From Halosimplex halobium (GTDB lineage: Archaea > Halobacteriota > Halobacteria > Halobacteriales > Haloarculaceae), in NCBI RefSeq assembly GCF_051414055.1, contig NZ_JBLKNX010000009.1, positions 131,316 to 195,315 of the forward strand: a stretch of DNA of 64,000 nucleotides, given 5' to 3'. Made by a program: the position numbers and the translations under genes. The notes under the pieces are model-generated. The model ran no database searches, had not been told where the DNA came from, and saw only the letters and a list, made by a program, of their open reading frames with translations. This document shows, in pieces, positions 51,063 to 59,452 of the stretch (its first letter is position 1; the number at the start of each line of letters is the position of its first letter).

Positions 51063-52025
51063 ATGGTGGACAGAGCCGACTCGACCAGGACGACCACGGT
51101 GCTGTACGTGATCGTCGTGGTCGTCGCCGTCCTGATTGGCACCGTACTCGCGCCGGTCGTCTGGAGCGCAACCCAGTCGTCCGGGGGCGACTCGGGGGAG
51201 CCGACCGTATCGGTCGTCACGCTGCGGGCCGGGACAGACGCCGGCCCGGTGAACGACCTCAAGGAGGACCTCCGGCAGGCGAGAACCAACGACTCCGTCG
51301 AGGCGGTCGTGTTGCGGATCGACAGCCCCGGCGGCGCCGTCGCGTCGAGCGAGGAGTTCTACCTGGCGGTCAACCGGACCGCCGCCCAGATGCCGGTCGT
51401 CGCCTACGTCGAGGGGACGGCCGCCTCGGGCGGCTACTTCGGGATCGCGCCCGCCGACCACATCTTCGTCAAGCCCAGCTCGATGGTCGGCTCGATCGGC
51501 GTCATCGTCAGCGCGCCGCTGAGCACAGTCGAGCAGGCCGAGGCCCAGAGCAAGACCTATCTCCGGACCGGGCCCGACAAGGCGACGACGGAGAAAGACC
51601 AGCTGCGCGAGCAGATGGAGACGCTCCACAACGCCTTCGTCGACACGATCGTGAAACACCGCGGCGAGAACCTGTCGCTGAGCCGTAGCGAGGTCGCCCA
51701 CGGCGAGGCGTACATCGGCCCGACCGCGGTCCGGAACGGCTTCGCCGACGAGATGGGCGACCTCAACTCGGCCATCGAGTTCGCGGCGACCCGGGCCGAC
51801 GGCATCGACGGCGACCAGTACAACGTCGACTACAACGAGCCCGTCAGCCCCTCCGGCGGCGCGATCGTCCTCTCGAAGGACGTCGAGCGCGTCGACGGGA
51901 ACGTCGTCTACGTGGACGGCGCCGGGGAGCAGGATACGCAGTTCCAGGAACCCTACCAGTTCCACGCGGTCTGGGGCGTCCCGGTCACCGAGGACGCACA
52001 GGAGGTGAACGATGAGAGCGAGTGA
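51063..52025 (+). CDS. sppA: Signal peptide peptidase SppA (S49 peptidase)
   Basis: 320 residues: an N-terminal membrane anchor (VLYVIVVVVAVLIGTVLAPVVW), then an S49 domain. LRIDSPGGAVASSEEFYLAV, the catalytic-serine segment VAYVEGTAASGGYFGIAPADHIFV and SMVGSIGVIVSAPLS are clear. Lys in GPDKATTEKDQLRE is the likely dyad partner. It cleaves leftover signal peptides or membrane proteins. Its end overlaps the next gene by 14 bp. Confidence 0.92.
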   Translation: MVDRADSTRTTTVLYVIVVVVAVLIGTVLAPVVWSATQSSGGDSGEPTVSVVTLRAGTDAGPVNDLKEDLRQARTNDSVEAVVLRIDSPGGAVASSEEFYLAVNRTAAQMPVVAYVEGTAASGGYFGIAPADHIFVKPSSMVGSIGVIVSAPLSTVEQAEAQSKTYLRTGPDKATTEKDQLREQMETLHNAFVDTIVKHRGENLSLSRSEVAHGEAYIGPTAVRNGFADEMGDLNSAIEFAATRADGIDGDQYNVDYNEPVSPSGGAIVLSKDVERVDGNVVYVDGAGEQDTQFQEPYQFHAVWGVPVTEDAQEVNDESE

Positions 52026-53055
52026 GATACTCAAGCCGCTCGGCGTGTTCGTCGTCGTGATCGCGGTCATCCTCGCGGGCACGGCGCTGGTCGGGACCCT
52101 CGGCGGGTCCGGGCCGGCGGGCCCGTCCGACGGCGAGGAGATCGAGGGACAGGCCCCCGGCCAGTTCGCGCCGGAGAACGTGCTCGCGACCAGCGCGCCC
52201 GAGGACGGCGAGATCTCGCTCGATAGCTCCGGCGAGAGCAAGCGGATCCTCGTCGACAGCGGCCACAGCAACCGCTACTCGCAGTCTGACCTGGCCCCGC
52301 TCGTCGAGGCGCTCGCGCAGGCGGGCCACGAGGTCGACTTTTCACCGGATGTGCCGGGCGACGACGGCGGGTTCGGCGAGAGCAGCTACAACGCGACGCT
52401 GCGGGCGTACGACGCCGTGCTGATCATCCAGCCGACCGCCTCCTTCTCCGACGGCGAGATCGCCGGGCTGGAGGCCTACGCCGACGGCGGCGGCCGGATC
52501 GCGGTGCTCGCCGAGCCGCCGCAGCTGTCCGTCGGCAGCGGCCTGGCAGCGTCGATCTCCGAGGTCCGGTTCGGCGCGCAGGAGCTGACCCAGACGTTCG
52601 GGCTCCGGATGGGCACCGAAGGGCTCTACAACATCGAGGACAGCGGCAACGACAACAACTACGAGAGCATCATCGCCAGCCCCGACGGCTCGAGCGCGCT
52701 GACGGAGGGCGTCTCAAACGTCACGTTCGACTCGGCCGGCTACGTCGTCCGGACCGGCGACGCCCCGGAGATCCGGATGCGCGCCCTCTCGGGCACGCGG
52801 ACGCTCGAACGCCGGCAGGCCGGACAGTACCCCGTCGCGGCCCAGAACGGCAACTTCGTGATGGTCGCCGACACCTCGTTCCTCAAGTCCTCGGAGCTGT
52901 ACGACCTCGACAACGAGCGGTTCGCCGAAAACATCCTGGAGTTCCTCGTCTCCGGCGACAAGGACGAGGACGTGCCCCGGGGAGGTGGCGGGAGCGGTGA
53001 CGGCGGCTTCGGTGGCGACGGCGGCGACACCACGCCGATCACCCCGTCACCCTGA
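52012..53055 (+). CDS. DUF4350-like membrane-anchored protein
   Basis: 347 residues. An N-terminal helix (LKPLGVFVVVIAVILAGTALVGTL) anchors a domain starting RILVDSGHSNRYSQSDLAPLVEALAQAGHEVDF, with YDAVLIIQPTASFSDGEIAGLEAYADGGGRIAVLAEPP, the GATase/DUF4350 pattern without catalytic residues. The C-terminus is Gly/Asp-rich and disordered. Its 14-bp overlap with sppA implies joint translation and a shared role at the cell surface; function unknown. Confidence 0.75.
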   Translation: MRASEILKPLGVFVVVIAVILAGTALVGTLGGSGPAGPSDGEEIEGQAPGQFAPENVLATSAPEDGEISLDSSGESKRILVDSGHSNRYSQSDLAPLVEALAQAGHEVDFSPDVPGDDGGFGESSYNATLRAYDAVLIIQPTASFSDGEIAGLEAYADGGGRIAVLAEPPQLSVGSGLAASISEVRFGAQELTQTFGLRMGTEGLYNIEDSGNDNNYESIIASPDGSSALTEGVSNVTFDSAGYVVRTGDAPEIRMRALSGTRTLERRQAGQYPVAAQNGNFVMVADTSFLKSSELYDLDNERFAENILEFLVSGDKDEDVPRGGGGSGDGGFGGDGGDTTPITPSP

Positions 53056-53130
53056 CCCGGGCACCTCCACGGCCCGACCCTTCTTTCGCTCGGGAAAATA
53101 CGACGGGAAACAGCTACGGGCCGTTATACG

Positions 53131-53643
53131 CTGAACAGGCGCAATACCACGGCCTTCAGGCCGTGGATACGCGCCGTCACTTGTGCTCACAGTCCACCGT
53201 TCAAACGCCGTCCCCGAGTTTCCCATAGTGACGTTTAACTTACAGGATTCCCTACTGAGGAGGAGGAATCGGTCGGAACGGAGCGGATTCCGAACCGTCC
53301 TTCGGAGGTGGCCTGTCCACCCATCTAATGAGACAGTATCCGAAAGGGCAGTCGGTGAACACACATGCTAGAAGCGTGTGCCCGTGCCGACTGCTCAAAG
53401 CAAACCAGACGATACCCCCAAGTCCGGTGACGCCTGCCGGCGTCCCCGTGGCAAAAACAACACCGGGACGCCGTACACGGTCGAGGAGAGCGGTAACGGC
53501 GGCTTGGCACCGCCAGCAGTCCACCAGTCCGATACCGTGGGACTACCCGTGCCCGAACGGGCTGGGAGTCCGGTGATTGGGCTGCGAACCTGAAACTCCC
53601 ACCGCTCGGGATTCCTCCGCGTTCACGCGGAGGAGGATGTCAA
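53131..53643 (+). mobile_element. Non-autonomous IS200/IS605-derived element (PATE-like)
   Basis: About 510 bp, bounded by hairpins CCACGGCC/GGCCGTGG with loop TTCA (53147-53166) and CCTCCGCG/CGCGGAGG with loop TTCA (53614-53633). After the right hairpin comes AGGATGTCA, identical to the sequence after the right hairpin of the complete IS at 32031. The left ends also resemble each other (AGGCG then AA then CCAC). No intact transposase is inside; short frames here are unsupported. It marks the border between core-like genes and the 53.8-64 kb island. Confidence 0.75.
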
Positions 53644-53839
53644 TTTGAGTCCATCGCTGCATATAGGAGCGGAGGATTCCCGCAGCGCGCCCCCAGCGCG
53701 CGAGGAACTCTCCGCTGGAAAAAGTGGTATGCATGCTTGTTCTAACAGACGATTCACTGTCTAGTGAAAGAATCGGTGGAAACGATTCTACGACACGCTC
53801 TGTCGTGGATGATCGCTCTTTCTCATGTCCGTTGGACGC

Positions 53840-54229
53840 TCACGCGTCGTAGGAGTGGCTTTCGAGCGTCTCCAGATCCACGGAATCCAACACTGCCTCG
53901 TTAGTTGCTTCGAGAACTACGGGTGGGACGGTCGTCTCCGGGAGACGTTTGGCTTGCGTGGCTTCAAGCGCCTCGATCCACCGTCCGAGACAGAGACACC
54001 AGCGATCACCGGGGTCAAGCCCGGGAAACTCCAACTCCGGACGCGGCGTCACAAGGTCGTTGCCCTGCTCTTTGCTGAACGACAGGAATTCGTCGGTCAT
54101 GACCGCACAGAGCTCGTGTCTGCCTCGATCGTTGGGATGAGTTCCACAGCAGCCATCGCGGGCGAAGCCTGTCTTCGGTTCAGTGCTACAGGTGGCAAGT
54201 TCCTCGCCAAGGACATTTCGTTCGGGCAT
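53840..54229 (-). CDS. DUF2237 family protein
   Basis: 129 residues: starts MPERNVLGEELATCSTEPKTGFARDGCC, with HELCAVMTDEFLSFSKEQGNDLVTPRPE, FPGLDPGDRWCLCLGRWIEALEA and the C-terminal VVLEATNEAVLDSVDLETLESHSYDA, all typical of this small, widespread, uncharacterised family. It contains several conserved cysteines. An upstream in-frame ATG at 54289 adds 20 residues that do not fit the family. Confidence 0.85.
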   Translation of the reverse strand: MPERNVLGEELATCSTEPKTGFARDGCCGTHPNDRGRHELCAVMTDEFLSFSKEQGNDLVTPRPELEFPGLDPGDRWCLCLGRWIEALEATQAKRLPETTVPPVVLEATNEAVLDSVDLETLESHSYDA

Positions 54230-54289
54230 AGTGATAGAGGGCGATCCATCGTGAAAAGCCCCCCGTCTATGATTGTTTCTATGATCCAT

Positions 54290-54439
54290 CTAGGTAGAGG
54301 CGGATAGTCGAAATCCACAGTTTGGGCATTCGAGCCGGTTCTGGCCACTATCAGAAAGAACGTTCCAATCGCCTTCAATAGGGCTTTCGTGCCCACATGA
54401 CGAACAAAAGAGGACTGCTTTCCGCGTAGATCCGCTCAC
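54290..54439 (-). CDS. Small zinc-ribbon protein coupled to TFB
   Basis: 49 residues from a GTG whose TGA-overlapping position (GTGA) couples it to the TFB stop. CSSC and CPNC knuckles (residues 12-15 and 38-41) form one zinc site around GHESPIEGDWNVLSD. It resembles small haloarchaeal zinc-finger proteins; function unknown. The tight coupling to a general transcription factor suggests a transcription-related role, which is inference. Confidence 0.65.
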   Translation of the reverse strand: MSGSTRKAVLFCSSCGHESPIEGDWNVLSDSGQNRLECPNCGFRLSAST

Positions 54440-55428
54440 CCGCTCGACACCTCGTCTGCTGCTTCGAGAATCTCCGGGTACCGGTTCCGTATCGTAACCT
54501 CACTCACGCTCGCGATCTCGGCTAGCTCGGGTTGGATAACGTCTTGATTCGTGAGTTTCGCAGCCGCATACAGCGCTGCTGCGGCGATCCCGACAGGATT
54601 TCGCCCACTGTGAACACCCGCTTCGACCGCGGCTTGAGTCAATTCCCGACTTCGACGTTCCGTTTCATCGGGACACCCCAGCTGGGAAGCGAACCTGGCA
54701 ATGTATGCTTCGGGATCCGTCGGGGCCATTTCGAGCTCCAGTTCATCTGCCAGATATCGATAGGCGCGCTCGATTTCGAGCTTATCCACACGACTCACAG
54801 CAGCAACTTCATCGAGTGTCCGGGGTGCGTTCTCCAGGCGTGACCCGGCGTAGAGGGCTGCTGTCGCCATTCCCTCGATCGACCGGCCACGGATCAGGTC
54901 CTCTTCCAGTGCCTGCCGGTACAACACACTCGTCGTTTCCCTGATCGGATCGGGACATCCAAGCGCCGAGGCCATCCGATTGATCTCTCCCAGCGCATGC
55001 TTTAGATTCCGTTCTCGGTCGTTTTTCGTCCGGAACCGCTCGTCCCATTTCCGAAGACGTCGCATTCTCTTTCGCTGACGGGACGAGAGCGACCGTCCAT
55101 ACGCGTCTTCATCTCGCCAGTCGATGACCGTCGACAGGCCGCGGTCGTGTAATTGCTGGGTTTGAGGGGCTCCGACCCGCGACTTGTCATCCTTTTCGCG
55201 CGAATCGAACGCACGCCATTCGGGCCCGTGGTCAATCTGGTCTGATTCGAGTACGCGACCACAGTCTTGACAGTGGGTTTCGGCTTGTGCCTCGTCGTGG
55301 ACGATACGTCCACTGCACTCGGGACACGTTTTGACCGCTGGTTCGTTCTGCTCTTCTTCGGCCGTCTCGCCGTGTTCCTCGGGACGGCTCTCTTCGCGAA
55401 CCCCTTGCGTACTAAACGGATCAGTCAC
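54436..55428 (-). CDS. tfb: Transcription initiation factor IIB (TFB), second paralogue
   Basis: 330 residues from GTG 55428. The zinc ribbon has CPEC (35-38) and CQDC (53-56). The reader/linker is WRAFDSREKDDKSRVGAPQTQQLHDRGLSTVIDWRDEDAYGR. Two cyclin folds are present, the second with LGCPDETERRSRELTQAAVEAGVHSGRNPVGIAAAALYAAAKL, ending in a DNA-binding helix (ASVSEVTIRNRYPEILEA). The frame continues upstream of 55428, but that part is not TFB-like. It is divergent from sufB across an AT-rich 328-bp region. It likely serves a specialised set of promoters; which ones is unknown. Confidence 0.93.
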   Translation of the reverse strand: MTDPFSTQGVREESRPEEHGETAEEEQNEPAVKTCPECSGRIVHDEAQAETHCQDCGRVLESDQIDHGPEWRAFDSREKDDKSRVGAPQTQQLHDRGLSTVIDWRDEDAYGRSLSSRQRKRMRRLRKWDERFRTKNDRERNLKHALGEINRMASALGCPDPIRETTSVLYRQALEEDLIRGRSIEGMATAALYAGSRLENAPRTLDEVAAVSRVDKLEIERAYRYLADELELEMAPTDPEAYIARFASQLGCPDETERRSRELTQAAVEAGVHSGRNPVGIAAAALYAAAKLTNQDVIQPELAEIASVSEVTIRNRYPEILEAADEVSSG

Positions 55429-55756
55429 GTTCAGTTCCCCCAGCGACAGAGCGGGACCGTCGCTGTCGGCGGGACAAACGGATAGCCCAGTCTCGACAAC
55501 TCCGGAATGTAGCGTATGAACCGAGGACACCGACTCTGAGCGGAGGTCGGGTACCGGAACGTTTCCTGGACTGACAAGCAGTGGATGATGATACCATACG
55601 CCGCTTTTGAGTCTGTACGATAGTAAATTTTTACATCGCAAAAATTAATTGAGGATCTAAATACTCTAAGTCGAGTTTTAGATGGTTATTTGCGTAGAAC
55701 GCTACTAAAGATAGTTACGAATCAAACTTATATGGCTAGAACCTCAACGTAAATTT
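55429..55756. promoter_or_regulatory. AT-rich divergent promoter region between tfb and sufB
   Basis: Much richer in A+T than the rest of the window between 55620 and 55756. CTTATAT (55728-55734) is centred about 26 bp before the sufB ATG at 55757, so sufB is predicted leaderless. Several further TATA-like stretches (AAATTTTTA, AATTAATT, CTAAATAC) lie on either strand, any of which could serve the TFB gene. Confidence 0.5.
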
Positions 55757-57187
55757 ATGAGTTCAGACCAAGACCATCTTCAGGACACCGATACCGAAGC
55801 TCGCTTCGAATTCAAGAAGGAGGAGAAATCGGCCTTCGAGAGCGAGAAGGGATTGACCGAGGAGACGGTCAGGATCATCTCCGAGGACAAGGACGAACCG
55901 GAGTGGATGCTGGAGCGGCGCCTCCGCGCCTTGGAGCAGTTCCAGGAGATGCCGATGCCAACTGACTGGCCCGGCCAGCCTGACCTCTCTGAAGTCGACA
56001 TCGACGAAATCGTCCCCTACATTCGCCCGGACATCGAGACGCGCGGCGGCGCCGAGGAGTGGGAGGACCTCCCCGAGGAGATCCAGGACACCTTCGACAA
56101 ACTCGGCATCCCTGAGGCCGAGAAGAACGCCCTGTCGGGCGTCGGCGCCCAGTACGAGTCCGAAATCGTCTACCAGAACATGCAAGAGCGCTGGGAGGAG
56201 AAGGGCGTCATCTTCTGTGACATGGACAAGGCCGTCCAGGAACACGAAGACATCGTCAAGGAGTACTTCATGACCAAGGCCGTGCCGCCGAGCGACAACA
56301 AGTTCGCGGCGCTCCACGGCGCGATCTGGTCGGGCGGGTCGTTCGTCTACGTCCCCGAGGACACGAACGTCGACATGCCCGTCCAGGCGTACTTCCGGAT
56401 GAACTCCGAGGGGATGGGCCAGTTCGAGCACACCCTCATCGTCGCCGAGGAGAACTCCGAAGTTCACTACATCGAGGGCTGTTCCGCGCCGAAGTACTCG
56501 GCGTTCAATCTGCACAGCGGTGGCGTCGAGGTGTTCGTCAAGGAGAACGCCCACGTGCAGTACTCGACGGTGCAGAACTGGTCGAAGAACACCTACAACC
56601 TCAACACCAAACGCGCCATCGCCGAGGAGAACGCCACGATGGAGTGGGTGTCGGGGTCGATGGGCTCGAAGGCCACGATGCTGTACCCGTCGACCATCCT
56701 CAAGGGTCCCGGCGCGACGGACAACCACATCACCATCGCCATGGCTGGCGAAGGACAGAACATCGACACCGGCGCGAAGGTCTACCACAACGCGCCCGAC
56801 ACGAAGTCGACTATCGAGTCCAAGTCCATCTCGAAAGACGGCGGCCGCACCAACTACCGCGGGCTGGTCCACATCGCCGACGGCGCCGAGGGTTCGAAGA
56901 CCAACGTCGAGTGTGACGCCCTGATGTTCGACAACGAGTCGACCAGCGACACGATGCCGTACATGGAGATTCAGGAGAGCAAGGTCGACGTCGCCCACGA
57001 GGCCACAGTCGGGAAGATCGGCGACGAGGACGTCTTCTACCTCGAATCGCGTGGGCTGGACGACGACGACGCCAAGCAGATGATCGTCGCCGGCTTCATC
57101 GAACCGCTCACGGAGGAACTGCCCATCGAGTACGCGGTCGAGATGAACCGGCTCATCGAACTCGAAATGGAGGGGTCGCTCGGGTAG
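55757..57187 (+). CDS. sufB: Fe-S cluster assembly protein SufB
   Basis: 476 residues of the SufB scaffold family: RRLRALEQFQEMPMPTDWPGQPDLSEVD, MTKAVPPSDNKFAALHGAIWSGGSFVYVP, EGCSAPKYS, NWSKNTYNLNTKRAI, GPGATDNHITIA and the C-terminal GFIEPLTEELPIEYAVEMNRLIELEMEGSLG are all present. SufB normally works in a SufBCD complex, but neither sufC (ATPase) nor sufD is in the window; it is followed instead by a ferredoxin gene. It is therefore either a second sufB or a displaced one. Confidence 0.95.
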   Translation: MSSDQDHLQDTDTEARFEFKKEEKSAFESEKGLTEETVRIISEDKDEPEWMLERRLRALEQFQEMPMPTDWPGQPDLSEVDIDEIVPYIRPDIETRGGAEEWEDLPEEIQDTFDKLGIPEAEKNALSGVGAQYESEIVYQNMQERWEEKGVIFCDMDKAVQEHEDIVKEYFMTKAVPPSDNKFAALHGAIWSGGSFVYVPEDTNVDMPVQAYFRMNSEGMGQFEHTLIVAEENSEVHYIEGCSAPKYSAFNLHSGGVEVFVKENAHVQYSTVQNWSKNTYNLNTKRAIAEENATMEWVSGSMGSKATMLYPSTILKGPGATDNHITIAMAGEGQNIDTGAKVYHNAPDTKSTIESKSISKDGGRTNYRGLVHIADGAEGSKTNVECDALMFDNESTSDTMPYMEIQESKVDVAHEATVGKIGDEDVFYLESRGLDDDDAKQMIVAGFIEPLTEELPIEYAVEMNRLIELEMEGSLG

Positions 57188-57229
57188 TGACCAGGTCGGC
57201 TGATCGCTAAACAACTAGAGGATATCTCA

Positions 57230-57568
57230 ATGGCTATCGATCCGAATTTCGAGAACACCCACGAGGAAGTTGACCGCCACGAGGACCACCGGGTATGGAC
57301 GACAGATGGCGAGGAACCAACGGAGAACGAACAGGGCATCCACGGAACCCACGTCGCAGTGGATTTCGACATCTGTATCGCGGACGGGGCCTGTCTGGAG
57401 GACTGCCCGGTCGACGTATTCGAGTGGACCGATACCCCTGGCCACCCCGAGTCCGAAATCAAGGCCGATCCCACCTACGAGGACCAGTGCATCGACTGTA
57501 TGCTCTGTGTCGATGTCTGCCCTGTCGACGCCATCGACGTTGACCCGGGGCGAGCGGGGAGGCTCTGA
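57230..57568 (+). CDS. fdx: 7Fe-type ferredoxin
   Basis: 112 residues. Cluster I cysteines are C49, C55 and C59-Pro (spacing suited to a 3Fe-4S centre); cluster II is C87xxC90xxC93xxxC97-Pro for 4Fe-4S. The N-terminal extension has H11, H17 and H20, recalling the zinc-binding extension of archaeal zinc ferredoxins. Such ferredoxins take electrons from 2-oxoacid oxidoreductases, and a beta subunit of that enzyme class is encoded 500 bp downstream. It differs from the plant-type 2Fe-2S ferredoxin usually dominant in haloarchaea. Start ATG 57230. Confidence 0.9.
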   Translation: MAIDPNFENTHEEVDRHEDHRVWTTDGEEPTENEQGIHGTHVAVDFDICIADGACLEDCPVDVFEWTDTPGHPESEIKADPTYEDQCIDCMLCVDVCPVDAIDVDPGRAGRL

Positions 57569-57592
57569 ACTCGGGGTGGCTGAGCGCTGACG

Positions 57593-57979
57593 ATGATTCT
57601 GACATTACAGTGTTACCGGTGCGGGGCCGACTACGAGTACGTTGGCACCTCGCCACATCCAGGCCAGTGCCAGGCGTGTGGCTCGCCGTGTGTTCCCCCT
57701 GCAGGGAGTCTCAGCGTCCTCAACAGCGCTCACTGGGAGAGCGCAAACGGCCTCTCGAAAGTCTGGGTGTATGCGCTCGACGAACGGGATCGCCCGTTCG
57801 AATTCGAGGTCGCCGCACAGGGCAACCGTGGAAAGTTAGTGGCACTGCGAGTCGACGGTATATCAGTTGCTCCACAAATAGACGAGACACTCGAAACGCT
57901 TCCCCCGGCAGTGGAAACCGAACTCGCTGAGGCAGGAATTGAACGAGTAGATCCCAATACACCCAAACAATCGAAGTGA
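57593..57979 (+). CDS. Zinc-ribbon protein of unknown function
   Basis: 128 residues. The N-terminal rubredoxin-like ribbon is CYRC (7-10) and CQAC (26-29) around GADYEYVGTSPHPGQ. The rest is a small beta-rich domain (SKVWVYALDERDRPFEFEVAAQGNRGKLVALRVDG). It lies 24 bp after the ferredoxin gene and so is probably co-transcribed. A role in electron transfer is conceivable but unproven. Confidence 0.65.
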   Translation: MILTLQCYRCGADYEYVGTSPHPGQCQACGSPCVPPAGSLSVLNSAHWESANGLSKVWVYALDERDRPFEFEVAAQGNRGKLVALRVDGISVAPQIDETLETLPPAVETELAEAGIERVDPNTPKQSK

Positions 57980-58076
57980 CGACAGGCAATCACTTGAGCG
58001 ACTGGTGACCGGAAATGAGAAACAATGCGCCGGCGAATCCGGCTGTCAAGATCGTGAAGGTAGAGAGGATAACAAC

Positions 58077-58940
58077 ATGAGTTCAGACGTCAGATTCACC
58101 GACTTCAAGTCCGACAAGCAACCCACCTGGTGTCCCGGTTGCGGTGATTTCGGGACGATGAACGGGATGATGAAAGCGCTCGCGAACACGGGCAATGACC
58201 CGGATAACACGTTCGTCGTCGCCGGTATCGGCTGTTCGGGAAAGATTGGCACCTACATGCACAGCTACGCGCTCCACGGTGTCCACGGTCGAGCGCTTCC
58301 TGTCGGCATCGGCACGAAGCTAGCAAACCCAAACCTGGAGGTCATGGTCGCCGGTGGTGACGGTGACGGGTACTCGATCGGCGCGGGTCACTTCATCCAC
58401 GCCGTCCGCCGCAACGTCGACATGAGCTACGTCGTGATGGACAACCGCATCTACGGGCTGACGAAAGGCCAAGCCTCGCCGACATCGCGTGAGGACTTCG
58501 AGACGTCGACGACGCCCGAGGGGCCGAAACAGCCGCCGGTCAACCCACTCGCGCTCGCGCTGGCTGCCGGCGGGACGTTCATTGCCCAGTCGTTCAGTTC
58601 AGACAGCCAGCGCCACACCGAGATCGTCCAGCAGGCGGTCGAACACGAGGGCTTCGGCTTCGTCAACGTCTACTCACCGTGTGTCACGTTCAACGACGTG
58701 GACACCTACGACTACTTCAGAGACTCCATCGTCGACTTACAGGAAAGCGACCACGACCCCACCGACTACGACGATGCCAAAGATGCCATTCTCGACGCCG
58801 ACAAAGAGTATCAGGGCATCATTTACCGAGACGAGAACTCCATCCCCTGGGAACAGCGCGAAGGACTCACCGAGAACATGGCCGACATCCCTGACGGCGC
58901 TCCGGACGACGCGATGGACCTCGTCCGGGAGTTCTACTGA
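58077..58940 (+). CDS. korB: 2-Oxoacid:ferredoxin oxidoreductase, beta subunit (orphan)
   Basis: 287 residues. PTWCPGCGDFGTMNGMMKAL holds conserved cysteines of the Fe-S site. The TPP/Mg motif is VMVAGGDGDGYSIGAGHFIHAVRRNVDMSYVVMDNRIYGLTKGQ. SPTSREDFETSTTPEGP and FVNVYSPCVTFN are typical of the family. The partner alpha subunit, normally adjacent, is absent on both sides, so it must act with an alpha subunit encoded elsewhere or have a new role. Start ATG 58077 rather than 58005, where the upstream codons are non-conserved. The exact substrate (pyruvate or 2-oxoglutarate) cannot be told. Confidence 0.9.
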   Translation: MSSDVRFTDFKSDKQPTWCPGCGDFGTMNGMMKALANTGNDPDNTFVVAGIGCSGKIGTYMHSYALHGVHGRALPVGIGTKLANPNLEVMVAGGDGDGYSIGAGHFIHAVRRNVDMSYVVMDNRIYGLTKGQASPTSREDFETSTTPEGPKQPPVNPLALALAAGGTFIAQSFSSDSQRHTEIVQQAVEHEGFGFVNVYSPCVTFNDVDTYDYFRDSIVDLQESDHDPTDYDDAKDAILDADKEYQGIIYRDENSIPWEQREGLTENMADIPDGAPDDAMDLVREFY

Positions 58941-59111
58941 GCGATGACAGATACTGACATGTCGGTTCACCGTTCGCCCGCTGTCCCAACCGGTGTGGTG
59001 TCGAACTATCGTGGTGCGCGGACGCTCTGATCAGCAGTGCAGGTGTTCTGAATCACGTAGACGACGACACTCTCCGATCCGGAAATGGATGCCTTTCGTA
59101 TCGATAACGCC

Positions 59112-59261
59112 ATGCCAGACTGCAGCACCCGCGGAGAGCACGTTTCGGATCGGTTCATACGAGTGTTTGGCGATGAGTCAGGCGTAGTGTACGCGTGTCC
59201 TGCTTGTTCAGCGAATGCTGGCATCGGAGAAGCGACACGCGAGCGGAGCGACCAGATATAA
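59112..59261 (+). CDS. Short DUF7563-like zinc-finger protein lacking one cysteine
   Basis: 49 residues beginning MPDCSTRGEHVSDRFIRVFGD, then ACPACSANAGIGEATRERSDQI. It follows the pattern of small haloarchaeal zinc fingers that start MPxCxxCGxxVSxxFxRVF and continue CxxCSANAGI. Here the second cysteine of the first knuckle is Arg (CGC instead of a Cys codon, one base away), so zinc binding is probably impaired. It may be a decaying gene. Confidence 0.5.
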   Translation: MPDCSTRGEHVSDRFIRVFGDESGVVYACPACSANAGIGEATRERSDQI

Positions 59262-59349
59262 TGCAACTCAGTAGCGCAGGGGGCGAGAGCGCAACGATAT
59301 CACTACCGATGTATTCGTGGCGACTACTTTCTTATTCCCCCTCCAAATC

Positions 59350-59431
59350 ATACGGATTATTGCAAGCGTTTACCGGTTCGACCGCACGCAGTCGTGCGGT
59401 CGATCCCGGAATGACTTGCAATAATCCGTAT
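59350..59431. repeat. Nested palindrome, 82 bp, between convergent genes
   Basis: A perfect 17-bp inverted repeat (ATACGGATTATTGCAAG at 59350-59366 and its complement at 59415-59431) encloses a second perfect 10-bp stem (TCGACCGCAC and GTGCGGTCGA, loop GCAGTC, about 59378-59403). The genes on either side converge on it. It could be a bidirectional terminator or a miniature transposable element. Confidence 0.75.
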
Positions 59432-59452
59432 CAAAGGGACCCTGCCCCGCGC

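Noticed and set aside
53252..53593. Small open frames inside the PATE-like element
   Set aside because: No similarity to TnpA or TnpB motifs and no coherent start; treated as non-coding interior.
58993..59266. Minus-strand 86-codon frame opposite the zinc-finger gene
   Set aside because: The plus-strand frame has a recognisable zinc-finger pattern; the minus-strand one has none.
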